Source: Poteriospumella lacustris (lineage: Eukaryota; Sar; Chrysophyceae; Chromulinales; Dinobryaceae). Taken from it: DNA of 64,000 nt. Below the pieces are notes generated by a model. The model was not told the origin of the DNA, ran no database searches, and saw only the letters and a program-made list of their open reading frames with translations. Where the stretch lies: contig SMOI01000026.1 in the NCBI GenBank assembly GCA_008000375.1, positions 62,001 through 126,000 of the forward strand. The letters are read 5' to 3'. Below, one piece after another: positions 42,531 through 53,142 of the stretch. Made by a program: the position numbers and the translations under genes. The number at the start of each line of letters is the position of its first letter. Position 1 is the stretch's first letter.

Positions 42531-43900
42531 CTACACGTCGATGACGCGCACGAGGCGCTGGATCTGGTTGAGGAGGTTGTCGCCCTTCTTGATGACCTCC
42601 TGGTACTGCGCGTTCTTCCGGTCCGGGCGCCGCGTCTCGACGATGTCGCCGACCTTGTCGATCTTCGCGTTGAGCCGCCCGGCGGCGATGAAGCGCGACA
42701 GTTCGCCGTCCAGCAGCGTCGCCGTGATGCCGAAGGACGCCGCCATCGACGACAGCATCACCGACTTGTACGCCTGCAGAAACTGCACGTAGGCGAGCAC
42801 GCGGTACTCGCGCACGAGGTAGGGCACCAGGTGGTGCGTGAAGCGGTCCGCCTGCAGGTCCGGCAGCACCTCCACGATCTGCGCCACACAGCGACACGCA
42901 GCCGTCGACGGTCAACGATGTGCAACACGCGACGCGAAGCGAGACAGACGCACTTACCCCGTCGAAGAAGTCCTGGTACTTGCAGTTGTAGATGGACCAC
43001 ACGAGCTTCTGCGCGGCGGGCAGCTCGCGGATGACCGAGATGACCTGCGGGTCGACGATGATCTTCTTGCGCAGGTCCGTCCGGCTCAGCGTGATCACCG
43101 TCGTCACCAGCGTCAGGAAGATGAACTGCGTGTACGTAATCAGCTCTGTGCAGGTGAACGTCGCGACGCAGTCCAACAGCAGCGCCGCCGCGCCCTTCAC
43201 GTCGCGCGCCGCCAGCAGGTACAGCGCCTCGTACACCTTCAGGCGGTTTCGTCGGTCCCAGTCGCCGCCCGTCTCGTTGAGCTTCTTCGCCTCGTCTATT
43301 GTCTTCTTGAGCGCGTTGGTGTCCTACATCAAGCGCAACAGGTCGTTAGACTGCGACGGTGGCCACAGTCGTGTCGCCCCGGCGGGCGCCTTACCAGTGT
43401 GAACAGCAACACGCGGGCCTTCTCCATGTTCGCGTCGATCTTCTTGCCCGTTACTATGAACAGCACAGGGGGCGGAGTCAGAGACAGTTGGCAACAGCAG
43501 CAGGAACAAGCGCTGCCGCAGGAGGCGCACCTGTTTTGGGTTTCGCTATGATGGCGTCGTACGTCTGCAGCGACGCGTCGAACTGGCCGATCTTCGCTTG
43601 GTACCGCGCTTTACTGAACATCCCATCGAGCACTTCCATGTCGCCTGCGTTGATGCCCGCGTCGGTGATCTTGTTTTCGATGGCGACGAGCTCTTCGTCG
43701 TTCTTGCGCTTCAGTTCCGCCAGCAGCGCCTCATCGACGTCCCAGCCGAACTTCTCCGATACATTCGCGTACAGCACTGCCATGTCATTGTCCTTGAAGG
43801 TTTTTACGATAGATTGCTGCAGCTCGCTCAGCGTCGACGCATCCCCGTCTGCACCCTGGCGTTCGTAATTGTGAATCAATTTTCCTAGTTCCATCAACAT
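42531..43900 (-). CDS. RPN7: 26S proteasome lid subunit Rpn7 / PSMD6
   Basis: Four exons from the ATG at 43900 (43900-43531, 43453-43395, 43323-42958, 42878-42531) give 380 aa, close to the usual ~390. Diagnostic stretches are [20 protein letters not shown], the PCI-domain region with [17 protein letters not shown] and [20 protein letters not shown], and the terminal [14 protein letters not shown]. Rpn7 is a PCI scaffold subunit of the proteasome lid. The N-terminus is uncertain: the reading frame stays open upstream to 44026, and a first exon may lie further upstream, because known Rpn7 proteins have about 25 more residues before this point. Confidence 0.88.
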
Positions 43901-44402
43901 TGTCGCGGATACAGCTGCCACACCGGCGGAGATGTTCTGTACACAACGACGGGTGGAGAAGCAGCTTCGATGATGTGATCCTTTCAGCTCGCAACGCCTT
44001 CGATGCGATGGCTTTTCCTCGTTCATCGAGGCGATTCAAGCTGCCCGTTCCTGCCGCAGGGGCCGAGTTCTCCGTCTCTCTCGAAACGATCCGGCAGATC
44101 GAACGGACCGCCTGCGAGCGAACAGCCATACCTCGTCCGTCGGACAGGACCCAACACAGAAAGTGGGTTCTCTTGGGCATCCAAGTGAGTCTCCACTGAC
44201 CACTGACACATGGCACGGTGTGTCGGTGCGCTTCGGTCTGAGTCATACCCAGGCGCCCAGCCGCAGCGGCGGCTCGCCACACAATTTTCTTCAGTTCGCA
44301 TATCAATTTCTTCGCCGCGCGAATTAAAATTGTGCCGCCTGTCCGACGCCGATCACACTTCTCCTGTGAGCCGTCTTGTGCTTATTCTATCCCCTGTCCA
44401 CC
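43901..44402. other. Divergent promoter region, may contain the first exon of RPN7
   Basis: About 500 bp between RPN7 and the desaturase. An acceptor-like 'gtgtacag' at about 43936-43943 (minus strand) suggests that an upstream RPN7 exon exists; I could not fix its limits. Nothing else recognised. Confidence 0.5.
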
Positions 44403-45788
44403 ATGCCGCCCGTGCCGCCAGAAGCTGAAATCGTCGCCGCACAGGCGCCGACGTCGACGAAGAAATCCGACGAATTGAAACCTTTGACGGAGACCACAGT
44501 GCAAGTCGACGACAAGCTCTACGACGCTGAGACATTGTCGAACATCCACCCTGGTGGAGATATCTTCGTCAAGGCGTTTGCCGGCCGCGACGCGACGGAG
44601 GCGTTCTTGTCGTATCACCGCCGCACCTTCCCTCACTCGAAAATGACCGAACATTTGGTCGGAAACACGAAATCCAATCGCGACGCCAGCAACGACGACA
44701 AGGAGTACCTGGAGCTGTGTCAACGTATTGACGAAGTCCTCCCTCGCAACAAGTCGTTCGCGCCGCTGTCGTACTACGTGAAGCTGTTCGGCCTGTTGTC
44801 CCTGACGCTTGGCTTGGAGGCCTACATCCACTACACGGGGTCGTACCGGTGGTACTTGACCGGTATCCAGGGTCTGTTCTTCGCCTGGGTCGGCATGAAC
44901 ATCCAGCACGACGCCAACCACGGCGCCATTTCCCGCTTCGGCTGGGTCAACCGCGTCTTGGGTCTGTCGCAGAACTGGATCGGCGGCTCGGCCATCGACT
45001 GGATCCATCAGCACGTCGTGCAGCATCACATCGCACCCAACGACTGCGAAAAGGACCCCGACATCGTGGGCAATCCTCTGCTGCGTCTGAATCCCCTCCG
45101 ACCGCTGTTGGCGTCGCAGCGCTTCCAGCACTTGTACGTGTTCGTCTTGTTCATGCTCTTCGGCCTGACCTACATCGGATTCGCCGCCCATCACGTCCTC
45201 GTGGGCTTCCACTTCTCCAAAATGTCCAGACTGGTAGAGGACGTGCGCATGCGCGAGATGCTGGGCTTCGTGTGGTTCTTCGCGCGCTGGATCGTGGGCC
45301 CGCTGGTGCGCTTCCCGTCGGTGGCGACCTTCGTGAACATCCTGCCGATGTTCATCGTGGGCGGCTACTACCTCTCCTTCTTCTTCATCATCTCCCACAA
45401 CTTCGAGGGGGTGTATCTGGAGGAGAACGGCGCGGGCGTCACCAAGATCGCGAACTCGGAGAACAGCAACCAGGTGGCCGGCAAGGGCATGGGCTTCTTG
45501 CGCCGCCAGGTCGCCACGGCCAGCAATGTCGGAGGCCGCGTGCTGTGCTTCTTCAACGGCGGCTTGAACTACCAGATCGAGCACCACCTGTTCCCGCGCA
45601 TCCAGCACACGCACTACCCCACCATCGCGCCCGTCGTGCAGAAGTTCTGCGAGGAGAAGGGCATCCCCTACATCCACTTCCCCACCGTCGGCGACAACGT
45701 CATGTCCTGCGTGCGCCACTTGTATCAGATGGGCCACCGCCAGTACCCCTCCGGCTTCAAGGCCGCCGGCAAGGACAAGGCGCAGTAA
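44403..45788 (+). CDS. Front-end fatty acid desaturase with N-terminal cytochrome b5
   Basis: Single exon, 461 aa from the ATG at 44403. The cytochrome b5 domain has the haem motif HPGG (residues 49-52). The desaturase domain has three His boxes: HDANHG (169-174), HQHVVQHH (202-209) and the front-end QIEHH (391-395), whose Gln is typical of delta-4/5/6/8 enzymes. GMNIQHDANHGA resembles algal delta-5 desaturases. The enzyme would insert a double bond near the carboxyl end of C18-C20 acyl chains in the ER, using electrons from its own b5 domain, in long-chain polyunsaturated fatty acid synthesis. The exact regiospecificity cannot be read from sequence. Confidence 0.92.
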   Translation: MPPVPPEAEIVAAQAPTSTKKSDELKPLTETTVQVDDKLYDAETLSNIHPGGDIFVKAFAGRDATEAFLSYHRRTFPHSKMTEHLVGNTKSNRDASNDDKEYLELCQRIDEVLPRNKSFAPLSYYVKLFGLLSLTLGLEAYIHYTGSYRWYLTGIQGLFFAWVGMNIQHDANHGAISRFGWVNRVLGLSQNWIGGSAIDWIHQHVVQHHIAPNDCEKDPDIVGNPLLRLNPLRPLLASQRFQHLYVFVLFMLFGLTYIGFAAHHVLVGFHFSKMSRLVEDVRMREMLGFVWFFARWIVGPLVRFPSVATFVNILPMFIVGGYYLSFFFIISHNFEGVYLEENGAGVTKIANSENSNQVAGKGMGFLRRQVATASNVGGRVLCFFNGGLNYQIEHHLFPRIQHTHYPTIAPVVQKFCEEKGIPYIHFPTVGDNVMSCVRHLYQMGHRQYPSGFKAAGKDKAQ

Positions 45789-46710
45789 ACGGTCGCTCTG
45801 CCCGTTGACCCGTGGACCTGCTAGCACTCATTCGTTTACAGTTTGTTTTGCGTTTGCCTCGCCATCACTACGCAGAGTAGAGAGACCGGCGGCCGTCGCC
45901 TCTATCGTATAACTCCCTCCCTTGGCCGCCCTATTGATTATACCGCGACGTACACCCCGCCCTCTTCTGTGCCGCGCCTATGTAGATTGCAACAACAGCA
46001 GCCGTTAGAGAGGAAGACAGAAACAGGGAGACGCAACACGCGAAGGGCGACTGTCGGGGGACTGTCGGGCTGGTATCTGTCGAAGGCGCCACTGCGAGGC
46101 AAGGTCTTCGTCAACGGCAGCCGCGTCAATGTATCCTGCCCAGTCATCGGACGTTGAGACTTCCTCGTGGGGGTCAAGCAGTGGTCGACAACCTTTGTCG
46201 CCACCTGTTGACCACAGGAAGGCGAACTATCACAAGGGAAACAAACCTCAAGAATTGAAGCACAGCGAGGAGCGTGGAGAGGTCTTGAGTCTTGAAGCGT
46301 TCTGTCTGTGGCTGAACTTGACCTTGTCTCATCTCGACGGGGCATCACAACGTTGAGCGCTCATGGGCCACCATTTCCGGCGTCACCGACAAGATGAAAG
46401 CGACTGAGTGGAGAGTCGTGTCAACAATGTGACCAGCTACGACCCCAAGACCGAGAGACGAGAGGCCGTCGACCACCGATCGATCCGATCGATCGATCGG
46501 TCGCCGATCGATCGCGGGCCACGTCGTCGTCGTCGTGTCCGCCTGGAGGTCTCGCGTCATCGTCGTCGTGGCCATTTCCCAGCCATCATCGTACGGACCG
46601 ACTCTCACTGGGAGAGAGGGAGCCCTCTCTCACATTGGTCTCGTGCGTGGCGACGTCGCCGGCGACCGTCCGAGGCCTCGGAAACGAATCAGAACCGAAA
46701 ACCCACCGAA
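45789..46710. other. Long intergenic region with a gatc-rich palindromic tract
   Basis: 922 bp between two plus-strand genes. A cgatcgat-rich, self-complementary stretch lies at about 46478-46515. No ORF of recognisable family. It contains the 3' region of the desaturase gene and the promoter of the COQ11-like gene. Confidence 0.55.
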
Positions 46711-47681
46711 ATGTTATCAACAAGACTTGCTACACGACCCATGCGTGCCACTGCGGTACTGCGCAGTGTACAGCGCGGCTTTGCAGCCGCAACCGAGCCG
46801 ACAGGCGCAACAACCGCCAGCCAAGTGACTGAGCACCCCGCCAACAACGCAGAAGGTGCCCCTCAGGAGCCACTGCGACGAAAGATTGTGCTCTTCGGAG
46901 GCAACGGCTTCGTTGGCCAGGGCATAGTCACGGCCGCCCTTCGCGCTGGCGTCGACGTCGTCTCGATCAGCCGATCCGGCGCGCCAGCGACGTTCGACGT
47001 GCCGGCAGTTGCCACCGGCCTCATTGAGTGGAAGAGAGGCGACATCAACGTCCCATCGTCATACGAGGACGTGTTACGAGACGCAGCCGGCGTCGTCTCC
47101 TGCGTCGGCGCCTTCGGGTCCAACGAGGTGCGTCGCCCACCGCTCGACCGCGTCGTCGTCCGTCGCTGCTCACCCCGCTGCTCGTCTCTTGTCGCTGTCG
47201 CTTACAGGTCATGCAGAAGGTCAACGGCGACGCCAATATCACCGCGATCCGAGCGGCGGCCGCTGCGCAGGTGCCGCGCTTCGTGTACGTGTCTACGGTG
47301 GAGAACAACCTGCCGGCCTTCGTCCTGCGCGGCTACTTCGACGGCAAGCGCCGCACCGAGCAGGCCCTGCTCGAGGCCTTCCCGCACACCGGCGTCGTGC
47401 TGCGACCGGGCTTCATTCACGGCACGCGACAGGTGCCGCTGGGCGGCGACAAGACGCTGGCGCTGCCGCTGTGGCTGCTGGGCAAGCCGCTGGAGTCGCT
47501 GTTCTCGCTGCCGCCCGTGCGGCTGCTGCGCGACAACGTGCCCGGCATGCAGGCCGTGCTCGCCCGTCCGATCGCGCGCGACGACCTGGCGCGCGTCGCG
47601 GTGGCGGCGGCGACCGGCGCGACGCCCGCCGGCGTCTTGAGCGTCGACGACATCGTCCGCGAGGCGACCCGCGCGCAGTGA
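46711..47681 (+). CDS. COQ11: Mitochondrial NAD(P)-binding protein, COQ11-like
   Basis: Two exons (46711-47127, 47208-47681) give 296 aa. The N-terminus MLSTRLATRPMRATAVLRSV is a basic, Ser/Thr-rich mitochondrial presequence. The atypical SDR fold begins at KIVLFGGNGFVGQGI (glycine-rich NAD(P) motif), continues with VVSISRSG, and ends GVLSVDDIVREA. These features follow the pattern of yeast Coq11, an extended-SDR protein associated with the coenzyme Q synthome; the related complex I subunit NDUFA9 is the alternative. It is expected in the mitochondrial inner-membrane CoQ complex. Moderately confident of the subfamily. Confidence 0.72.
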
Positions 47682-48679
47682 CGCGCCGTCCGCGGCGACC
47701 GCCGACGTCGCCTGCTGCCTGTTGTTGTACCTTCCGTCTCTCTCCGCTGCTGCTGCCGCTGCTACTGCTGCCGCAGCGCATGTCCGTGTCCGTACGGCTC
47801 TGTAACCGTTTAACAGTCGCCGCCGCTCACTCGACGAGAACGACGACTACTCAGAGCGCAGGTTACAGGCGACCGGCGACCGGCCCACTGGCGGCCCCGC
47901 GAGGGCTACAGGCGACCGGGCGAGGCTACAGGCGACCGGGCGAGGCTACAGGCGACCGGCCCACTGGCGGCCCCGCGAGGGCTACAGGCGACCGGGCGAG
48001 GGCTACAGGCGACCGGGCGAGGGCTACAGGCGACCGGGCGAGGGCTACAGGCGACCGGGCGAGGCTGCAGGCGGCCGGGCGAGGGCTACAGGCGACCGGA
48101 CAGCGGCCGCCGTCACGAGGCGCGGCCCCCGCAAAGAAAAACAAACGATGCGCCGAGCGGCGTAGTGATAACAAATGGCGGAGGGCGCAGTACGAGAAAC
48201 GGACCGAGACGGGCGAGCGACGCCGACAACTGCGCAACGAAGCTAACGGAGGGGGAGAGAGGTGGGCCAGAGGAGGAGAGCAGCCGCCGGGCGGCGGGGG
48301 GACAGACACGCGACACAGACACGCGACACAACAGGACACACAACAGGACACACAACGACACAGGAAACGGCTATGTACAGCGGGCACTCGTGGCCCTCTT
48401 GTCTATCGCCGCCGCCCCTACCGCGGGCCCACGGCGGCCCACGGCGGCCTACAGCGGCAGCGCGGCGGCGGCGGTGGCGGTGGCGGCGGAGTAACAAACG
48501 AAACAAAAACAGGCGACGGGCGAACCGCAACGGGCGGCGCACGGACGCTGTGTCACGGCTCGGGCGTGTCACAGCGCAGCGGCGTCCGCCGCGACGGGCA
48601 AAACGAATCGAACGACGCCAACGAAGCGAAACGGTCGCCGCGGGGGGCGGCGGCGATGGACGGACGGACGGACGGCCGC
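47682..48679. other. Long intergenic region with a minisatellite
   Basis: About 1 kb between convergent genes. It contains the tandem array at 47861-48100 and several 'acaggacacacaacaggacac' style short repeats near 48300-48365. No gene recognised. Confidence 0.6.
47861..48100. repeat. 20-21-bp GC-rich minisatellite
   Basis: About ten copies of a unit around ggctacaggcgaccgggcga, in places interrupted by a longer block containing cccactggcggccccgcgag that itself occurs twice (about 47883 and 47959). A higher-order tandem array. Confidence 0.9.
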
Positions 48680-51112
48680 TCAGAGCAGCGCGGCGCGACC
48701 GGCGGCCGGCGGCGACGTCGCCTGCGCCATCAGCTGCAGGTGCTGCGGCGCGTGCGCGTGCGACGCCTGCGCCTCGGCGATGAGCGGCACGACGCGCTCC
48801 TTCACCAGCTGCACGCGCGCGCTGGGCGCGAACTCGACGAGGACGAAGGCCGCGCCGCCGCCGCCGCCGCCGCCGCCCGTCGCGGGCTCTTTGCCCAGCG
48901 CGTCGCTGACGAGCCGCGCGGGGATTTTGAAGCGGAAGCGCAGGCCGATGAGCGTCAGCGCCGACATCTCCGCGTACGGGATCGTCAGCGCGCGCGCGGC
49001 CTCGAAGGCGGGCTGCAGGTAGAGCACCGCGTGCTGCGCGAAGAACTGCGTCGGCGCCACCGCCGAGCACGACACGGTGCCCAGCGTGATCGCCTTCGCC
49101 GGCAGCGAGAACAGCGCCGCGGCCGACGACGGCGACGGAGCCAGCGCCGCAGCGGCGGCCGCCGTCGACGAGACGGCGCCCGTCGCCGCGAGCGACGCGG
49201 ACAGCAGCCCGACGGTGCCCAGCAGCGGCTGCTGCAGCTCGCCGCTGCTGCGGCGGTCGCGCTGCTTGGCGCTGGCGCTGTTGAGCGCCGCGTCGGCGAC
49301 CGCGACGGGTTCGTCGGCGGTGACGATGCCGGGGCCGGCGGTGCGCGGCCGGCGGCGGTCGTGGAACAGCGCCTCGCTCTGCTGCGACTGCTGCGCCGCG
49401 AGCTGCTGGCGCAGCTGCTGCTGCGTCTGCAGGTGGTGCGAGCGCAGGTCGTCGAGCGCCGACGACGCCGCCGCGATGCTGGCGATGCCGCCGCTCAGCG
49501 ACGGCGGCGCCTGCGCAGCGACGCGCGCGGCGGCGGGGTCGATGTCGTCGTACGCGCTGCGCGCCGAGGAGACCGCCGACGAGGCGACGTCCTCCGCGAC
49601 GGAGGCGGCGACCGCGTCGTCCGGCGCGGCCGCCAGCTGCAGCTGCTCGACCGTGCGGCGCAGCAGGTGCGCCGACTGCGCCGTGAGGCTGTCGCGCGCG
49701 TTGAAGGCCAGCGCCGTCGCGCTCGTCGGCGAGTCCGCCAGCAGCATCTCGCGCATCGCCGCCTCGCGGCTCGAGACCGCTGCCGACGCCGCGGCGCTGT
49801 GCGACGAGCTGTGCACCGCGGCGCTGGCCGTCGCCGGCCGCGGCACCGCGCCGCCGCGAGCGGCGCTGGCGCTTTGGTTGGCGCTGGCGGGCGCGGCGAC
49901 GGCGATGTTCTTGTTGGAGAGGGTGTTGTTCATCGTGTTGATGGCGTTGATCGTCGTGACGATGGGGCTCGCCGCGCTGCTCGGCGCCGCCTGCGCCGCC
50001 TGCGCCAGCTGCGCGGCCACGTTCGCGTTGTACGCCTGCGCCGCGGCGACCTGCGCGCGCCGCGCGTTCGCGAAGCTGTGCGGGTCGCCGAGGCTGCCGG
50101 TGGCGATGCCGCCGAAGTGGCTGGCGAAGGGCGGCGCCGTCGTCTTGAGGATCGGGCGGATCTCGCGCACGGCGCCCGTCGCCGACATCACCGCCACTTT
50201 GCCCGGCACGCGCACGGGCAGCTCGGCTGCCGCCTTCACGCGCGGCTCGGGGTGCGCGATCGGCTCCGTGAAGCGCACCTTCTTCTTCTCGGCGGGCGCC
50301 GCGTGGTGGCTGGCGGCGGCTGCGGCGGCGGCGGCGGCGTGGTGGCTCTCGCTGGGCGCCGGGACGGGCGACGGCGTCTTGCTGCCGCGGCCGCCTTTGC
50401 TTTGCGGCCGCGCAACCGGCGCAGCGTCGTCGACGGGCAGGAAGAGCGCCGCCGACGAGACCGCCGACGCGTCTTTGCGGCCGTGCGGCGTCTGAGCGAA
50501 GAGGCCGGCGGGGTCGGACGGCGACGAGGCGTACGACGTCAGCGACGAGCTCGGCGGCGGCAGCGCGGCGCCGCCCGTCGCGGGCTGCGAGCCTCCCGGT
50601 CTCTCTCCGCTGGCGGCGCTGGAGGACGGCCGCGAGATGTTGCCCAGGGCGTGGTCCAAGGTGCTGCGCAGCGTGGGCAGCGGGATGCCCGCGCCGCCAG
50701 CGAGTCGCGAGGCGCCGCCGCGCAGCCCGTTGGGGTACAAGTCGCGGCGGTACTCCGTCAGGTCCTCCGACGCCGACCGGTCCTTGCCGCCATTGACGGC
50801 GGTCGGGACGGGGCTGCTGCTGTTCGACGGCGACGACGACGAGTAGCTCCGCGGCCGCTGCTGCGCCTCCTGCCACGCGGGGCCGAAGAGCTGCGAAGGG
50901 TTGGGCAACGAGGAGAGCTGACTGGCGGACGGCAATTGTGACGCCGGCTGCTGCAGATTGCTAAGGCGCTTTCCAGAGGCGCTGCCGACGCGATTCGAAT
51001 TCGATTGAGGAAAATTGATCGTTTTGGGCTTGACGCTGACCGACAAACTGGCGGACGTCGCCCGCGGAAACATGGACGAGTTGCTGGCTCTGAAGTCAGC
51101 CACAATGTCCAT
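48680..51112 (-). CDS. Large Ser/Ala-rich protein of unknown function with RVxF-like motif
   Basis: Open frame from the ATG at 51112, 810 aa; the frame stays open upstream to a GTG at 51253, so an upstream exon is possible. Most of the protein is low-complexity Ser/Ala/Gln. Notable parts are EKKKVRFTEPIAHPEP (residues about 285-300), whose KVRF resembles the RVxF docking motif for protein phosphatase 1; a Gln-rich LQTQQQLRQQLAAQQSQQSE stretch; and a more ordered C-terminal 170 residues (LPAKAITLGTVSCSAV ... MSALTLIGLRFRFKIPARLV) that may fold. No family recognised. The third-position GC bias follows this strand, supporting that it is coding. Confidence 0.55.
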   Translation of the reverse strand: MDIVADFRASNSSMFPRATSASLSVSVKPKTINFPQSNSNRVGSASGKRLSNLQQPASQLPSASQLSSLPNPSQLFGPAWQEAQQRPRSYSSSSPSNSSSPVPTAVNGGKDRSASEDLTEYRRDLYPNGLRGGASRLAGGAGIPLPTLRSTLDHALGNISRPSSSAASGERPGGSQPATGGAALPPPSSSLTSYASSPSDPAGLFAQTPHGRKDASAVSSAALFLPVDDAAPVARPQSKGGRGSKTPSPVPAPSESHHAAAAAAAAASHHAAPAEKKKVRFTEPIAHPEPRVKAAAELPVRVPGKVAVMSATGAVREIRPILKTTAPPFASHFGGIATGSLGDPHSFANARRAQVAAAQAYNANVAAQLAQAAQAAPSSAASPIVTTINAINTMNNTLSNKNIAVAAPASANQSASAARGGAVPRPATASAAVHSSSHSAAASAAVSSREAAMREMLLADSPTSATALAFNARDSLTAQSAHLLRRTVEQLQLAAAPDDAVAASVAEDVASSAVSSARSAYDDIDPAAARVAAQAPPSLSGGIASIAAASSALDDLRSHHLQTQQQLRQQLAAQQSQQSEALFHDRRRPRTAGPGIVTADEPVAVADAALNSASAKQRDRRSSGELQQPLLGTVGLLSASLAATGAVSSTAAAAAALAPSPSSAAALFSLPAKAITLGTVSCSAVAPTQFFAQHAVLYLQPAFEAARALTIPYAEMSALTLIGLRFRFKIPARLVSDALGKEPATGGGGGGGGAAFVLVEFAPSARVQLVKERVVPLIAEAQASHAHAPQHLQLMAQATSPPAAGRAALL

Positions 51113-51903
51113 CAGAGACTTATCCTGGGAAATAACGGTGCGCGGACAAGAGAAACGGGGAAAGGAATCTTCGTTGAAGCGGACAGGCGACTTCCGTTTG
51201 CGACAAAACCAAATTTCGGCGTCGTCGAAACCGTTGCCTGTCACAGTCTCCACACACCTGGGTTGCTATACTTGTGGAATAGCTGCCTGTGACTGAGGCG
51301 AAGGCGTGCGCCGAGCTGTTCGTTGGCATTTTTTGACATCGCCGTCGCCGTCGCAGCGCCGCGGCGAATCCAACGCACCGGTCAATCTGGGGGAGAGGCC
51401 CGCTCAGCAGCAGGCCCGTCGGTCGGTTCGGCGCCACAGACCGTTTCGTTTTTGTCTTCGACCCCTCTGCGACTAGCGACCAGCGACCAGCGACCAGCGA
51501 CCAGCGATGCGACCACAGTGGACGCGACGGGGCTGCATCGTCCTGCTGTAGGTAGCAGGTGCTGCTGCTATGTACTGTACCGGAAACAAGACAAAGGGCG
51601 CCCAAAAGGAGAACAACGCGCAACTGTCAGCGGTTGTTACAGTGGCTGGCGTATGGCGAAGGCTATGGCGAGGAAGTGGAGAAGGTGAAGAGTTTGTACA
51701 GGAGAAGAAGGGGGAGCGAGAAAGACAGATACACGACACAGACACACCCATCAACAGGAAGAATGAGACCAGAAAAAGCGGTGAAAAGAATGCGAACAAT
51801 GGCGCGCGGCGAAACGTATAGCACAGGAAGCGTCGTCCCTCTTCACCTTCCACAGACGATCGGCACTTGAGTAAGGGAAACAATGGACTGAGGCTCTATC
51901 GCC
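51113..51903. other. Intergenic region, short 'gaccagc' tandem repeats
   Basis: 791 bp. Four or more copies of gcgaccagc occur at about 51476-51507. It may contain an upstream exon of the Ser/Ala-rich gene (frame open to 51253). No other gene recognised. Confidence 0.5.
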
Positions 51904-52492
51904 TTAAGCAGACGCCTTCTGCTGCTTGGTCTGGTAGTCCTTGATGGCGGCCTTGATGGCGTCCTCGGCCAGCATGGAGCAGTGCTTCTTCACGGGCGGC
52001 AGCTTCAGGTGGGACGCGATCTCCGCGTTCTGCGACAAAAGCTTTCAGATGGCGACCAGATACAACGCCGGAATGGAGGGCGGGACTTACCGTGATGGAC
52101 AAGCAGTCGTCGACCTTCTTGCCGATGAGCCACTCGGTGGCCACCGACGACGAGGCGATGGCGCTGCCGCAGCCGTACGTCTTGAACTTCGCGTTCACGA
52201 CGGTGCCGTTGTCATCGACTTCCACCTGCAGCTTCATCACATCGCCGCACGCCGGAGCACCGACAAGACCTACGCCAATGAGACGGTCAGGCGGTCAGAA
52301 CCAACTGGTCAAAACGTTTCCACCTCTACACTTACCGGTACCAACGTTGGTCTTGTTCTTGTCCAAACTGCCGACGTTGCGAGGGTTCTCGTAGTGGTCG
52401 ATGATGATGTCGTGGTAGCCGCGACGAATCGGGGTGGCCTTCGCGACAGAGCGCACGGCAGCGGTGGAAATTTTCTTCATAACCAGGGACAT
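51904..52492 (-). CDS. ISCU: Mitochondrial iron-sulfur cluster scaffold ISCU
   Basis: Three exons (52492-52336, 52269-52091, 52029-51904) give 153 aa, with perfect phases. A basic mitochondrial presequence (MSLVMKKISTAAVRSVAKAT) precedes the IscU body: HDIIIDHYENPRNVGSLDKN, the cluster ligand loop GAPACGD, KTYGCGSAIASSSVATEW and the chaperone-recognition and ligand region LPPVKKHCSMLAEDAIKAA. The three ligand cysteines (in PACGD, GCGSA and HCSML) are all present. ISCU assembles 2Fe-2S clusters on sulfur from the cysteine desulfurase NFS1 and passes them on via the Hsp70 chaperone system. Confidence 0.95.
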
Positions 52493-53142
52493 CTTGATTC
52501 TCGTTGTATGACACAGGGCAATGTAAAAAAAATCTGGTCGAAGGCGTCGGAGATCTTGTGGCCGATTTCGATGTTCTGTTTCGACGAATAAGAAGCTGCC
52601 CACTGCTGACCGCGCGCTGGGCAGTGCACTGGCAGCGGCGGCGGTGAGTGAGGTGCACAGGATCTGCGGACACCTGGGCATCAGAGATGTTCTGTGCGGT
52701 TTGGGTGTCTGGGCCTCGTCCAACCGTCCAACCGTCCAACCGCTAGTCACTGTGTAGCTCGATACAATACCCGCCTTGTGTCATGACTATGACTATGACT
52801 CCCCGTGGGTTGGCTGAAGCACGTGTTTGCGCCGCGATGTAAGAGAGTGAGGGGGGGGGGTAGAGCTGCGAAAGGATCGGACACCCCACCAACACCTACC
52901 CCGAGGGCTGGGCTGGCGGGCTGGTGGTGACGGCGTGAACGAGTGAACAGTAGATCCAGAGGTGAGTGCAGTTACAGAGGCAGCCCCGGGGCCTAACAGG
53001 GGGACGCCCCCAGCGGCGCAGAGTACGGCGAGGTAGTGTAGCGTACGTGCACGGCGTAGGTGCGGTGCGGCACCGTGCGGTACGGCACAGTGCCCGTGGG
53101 GGAGAGGGAACGGACGAAGGGCGAGAGGCGACGCCGAGTCGC
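52493..53142. other. Intergenic region with a G-run
   Basis: 650 bp between two minus-strand genes. A run of ten G residues lies near 52851-52860, and a GC-rich 'tgcggtacgg' repeat near 53060-53090. No gene recognised. Confidence 0.6.

Noticed and set aside
46478-46515. Origin of replication or regulatory palindrome (gatc-rich)
   Set aside because: Only a low-complexity cgatcgat tract; no further evidence.
47861-48100. CRISPR array or centromeric satellite
   Set aside because: Units are contiguous 20-21-bp tandem copies without spacers, and the array is only ~240 bp; a simple minisatellite.
47009-50941. 1,310-codon Arg-rich ORF across COQ11 and the Ser/Ala-rich gene
   Set aside because: It crosses a gene, a minisatellite and another gene with uniform Arg-rich composition; an effect of high GC.
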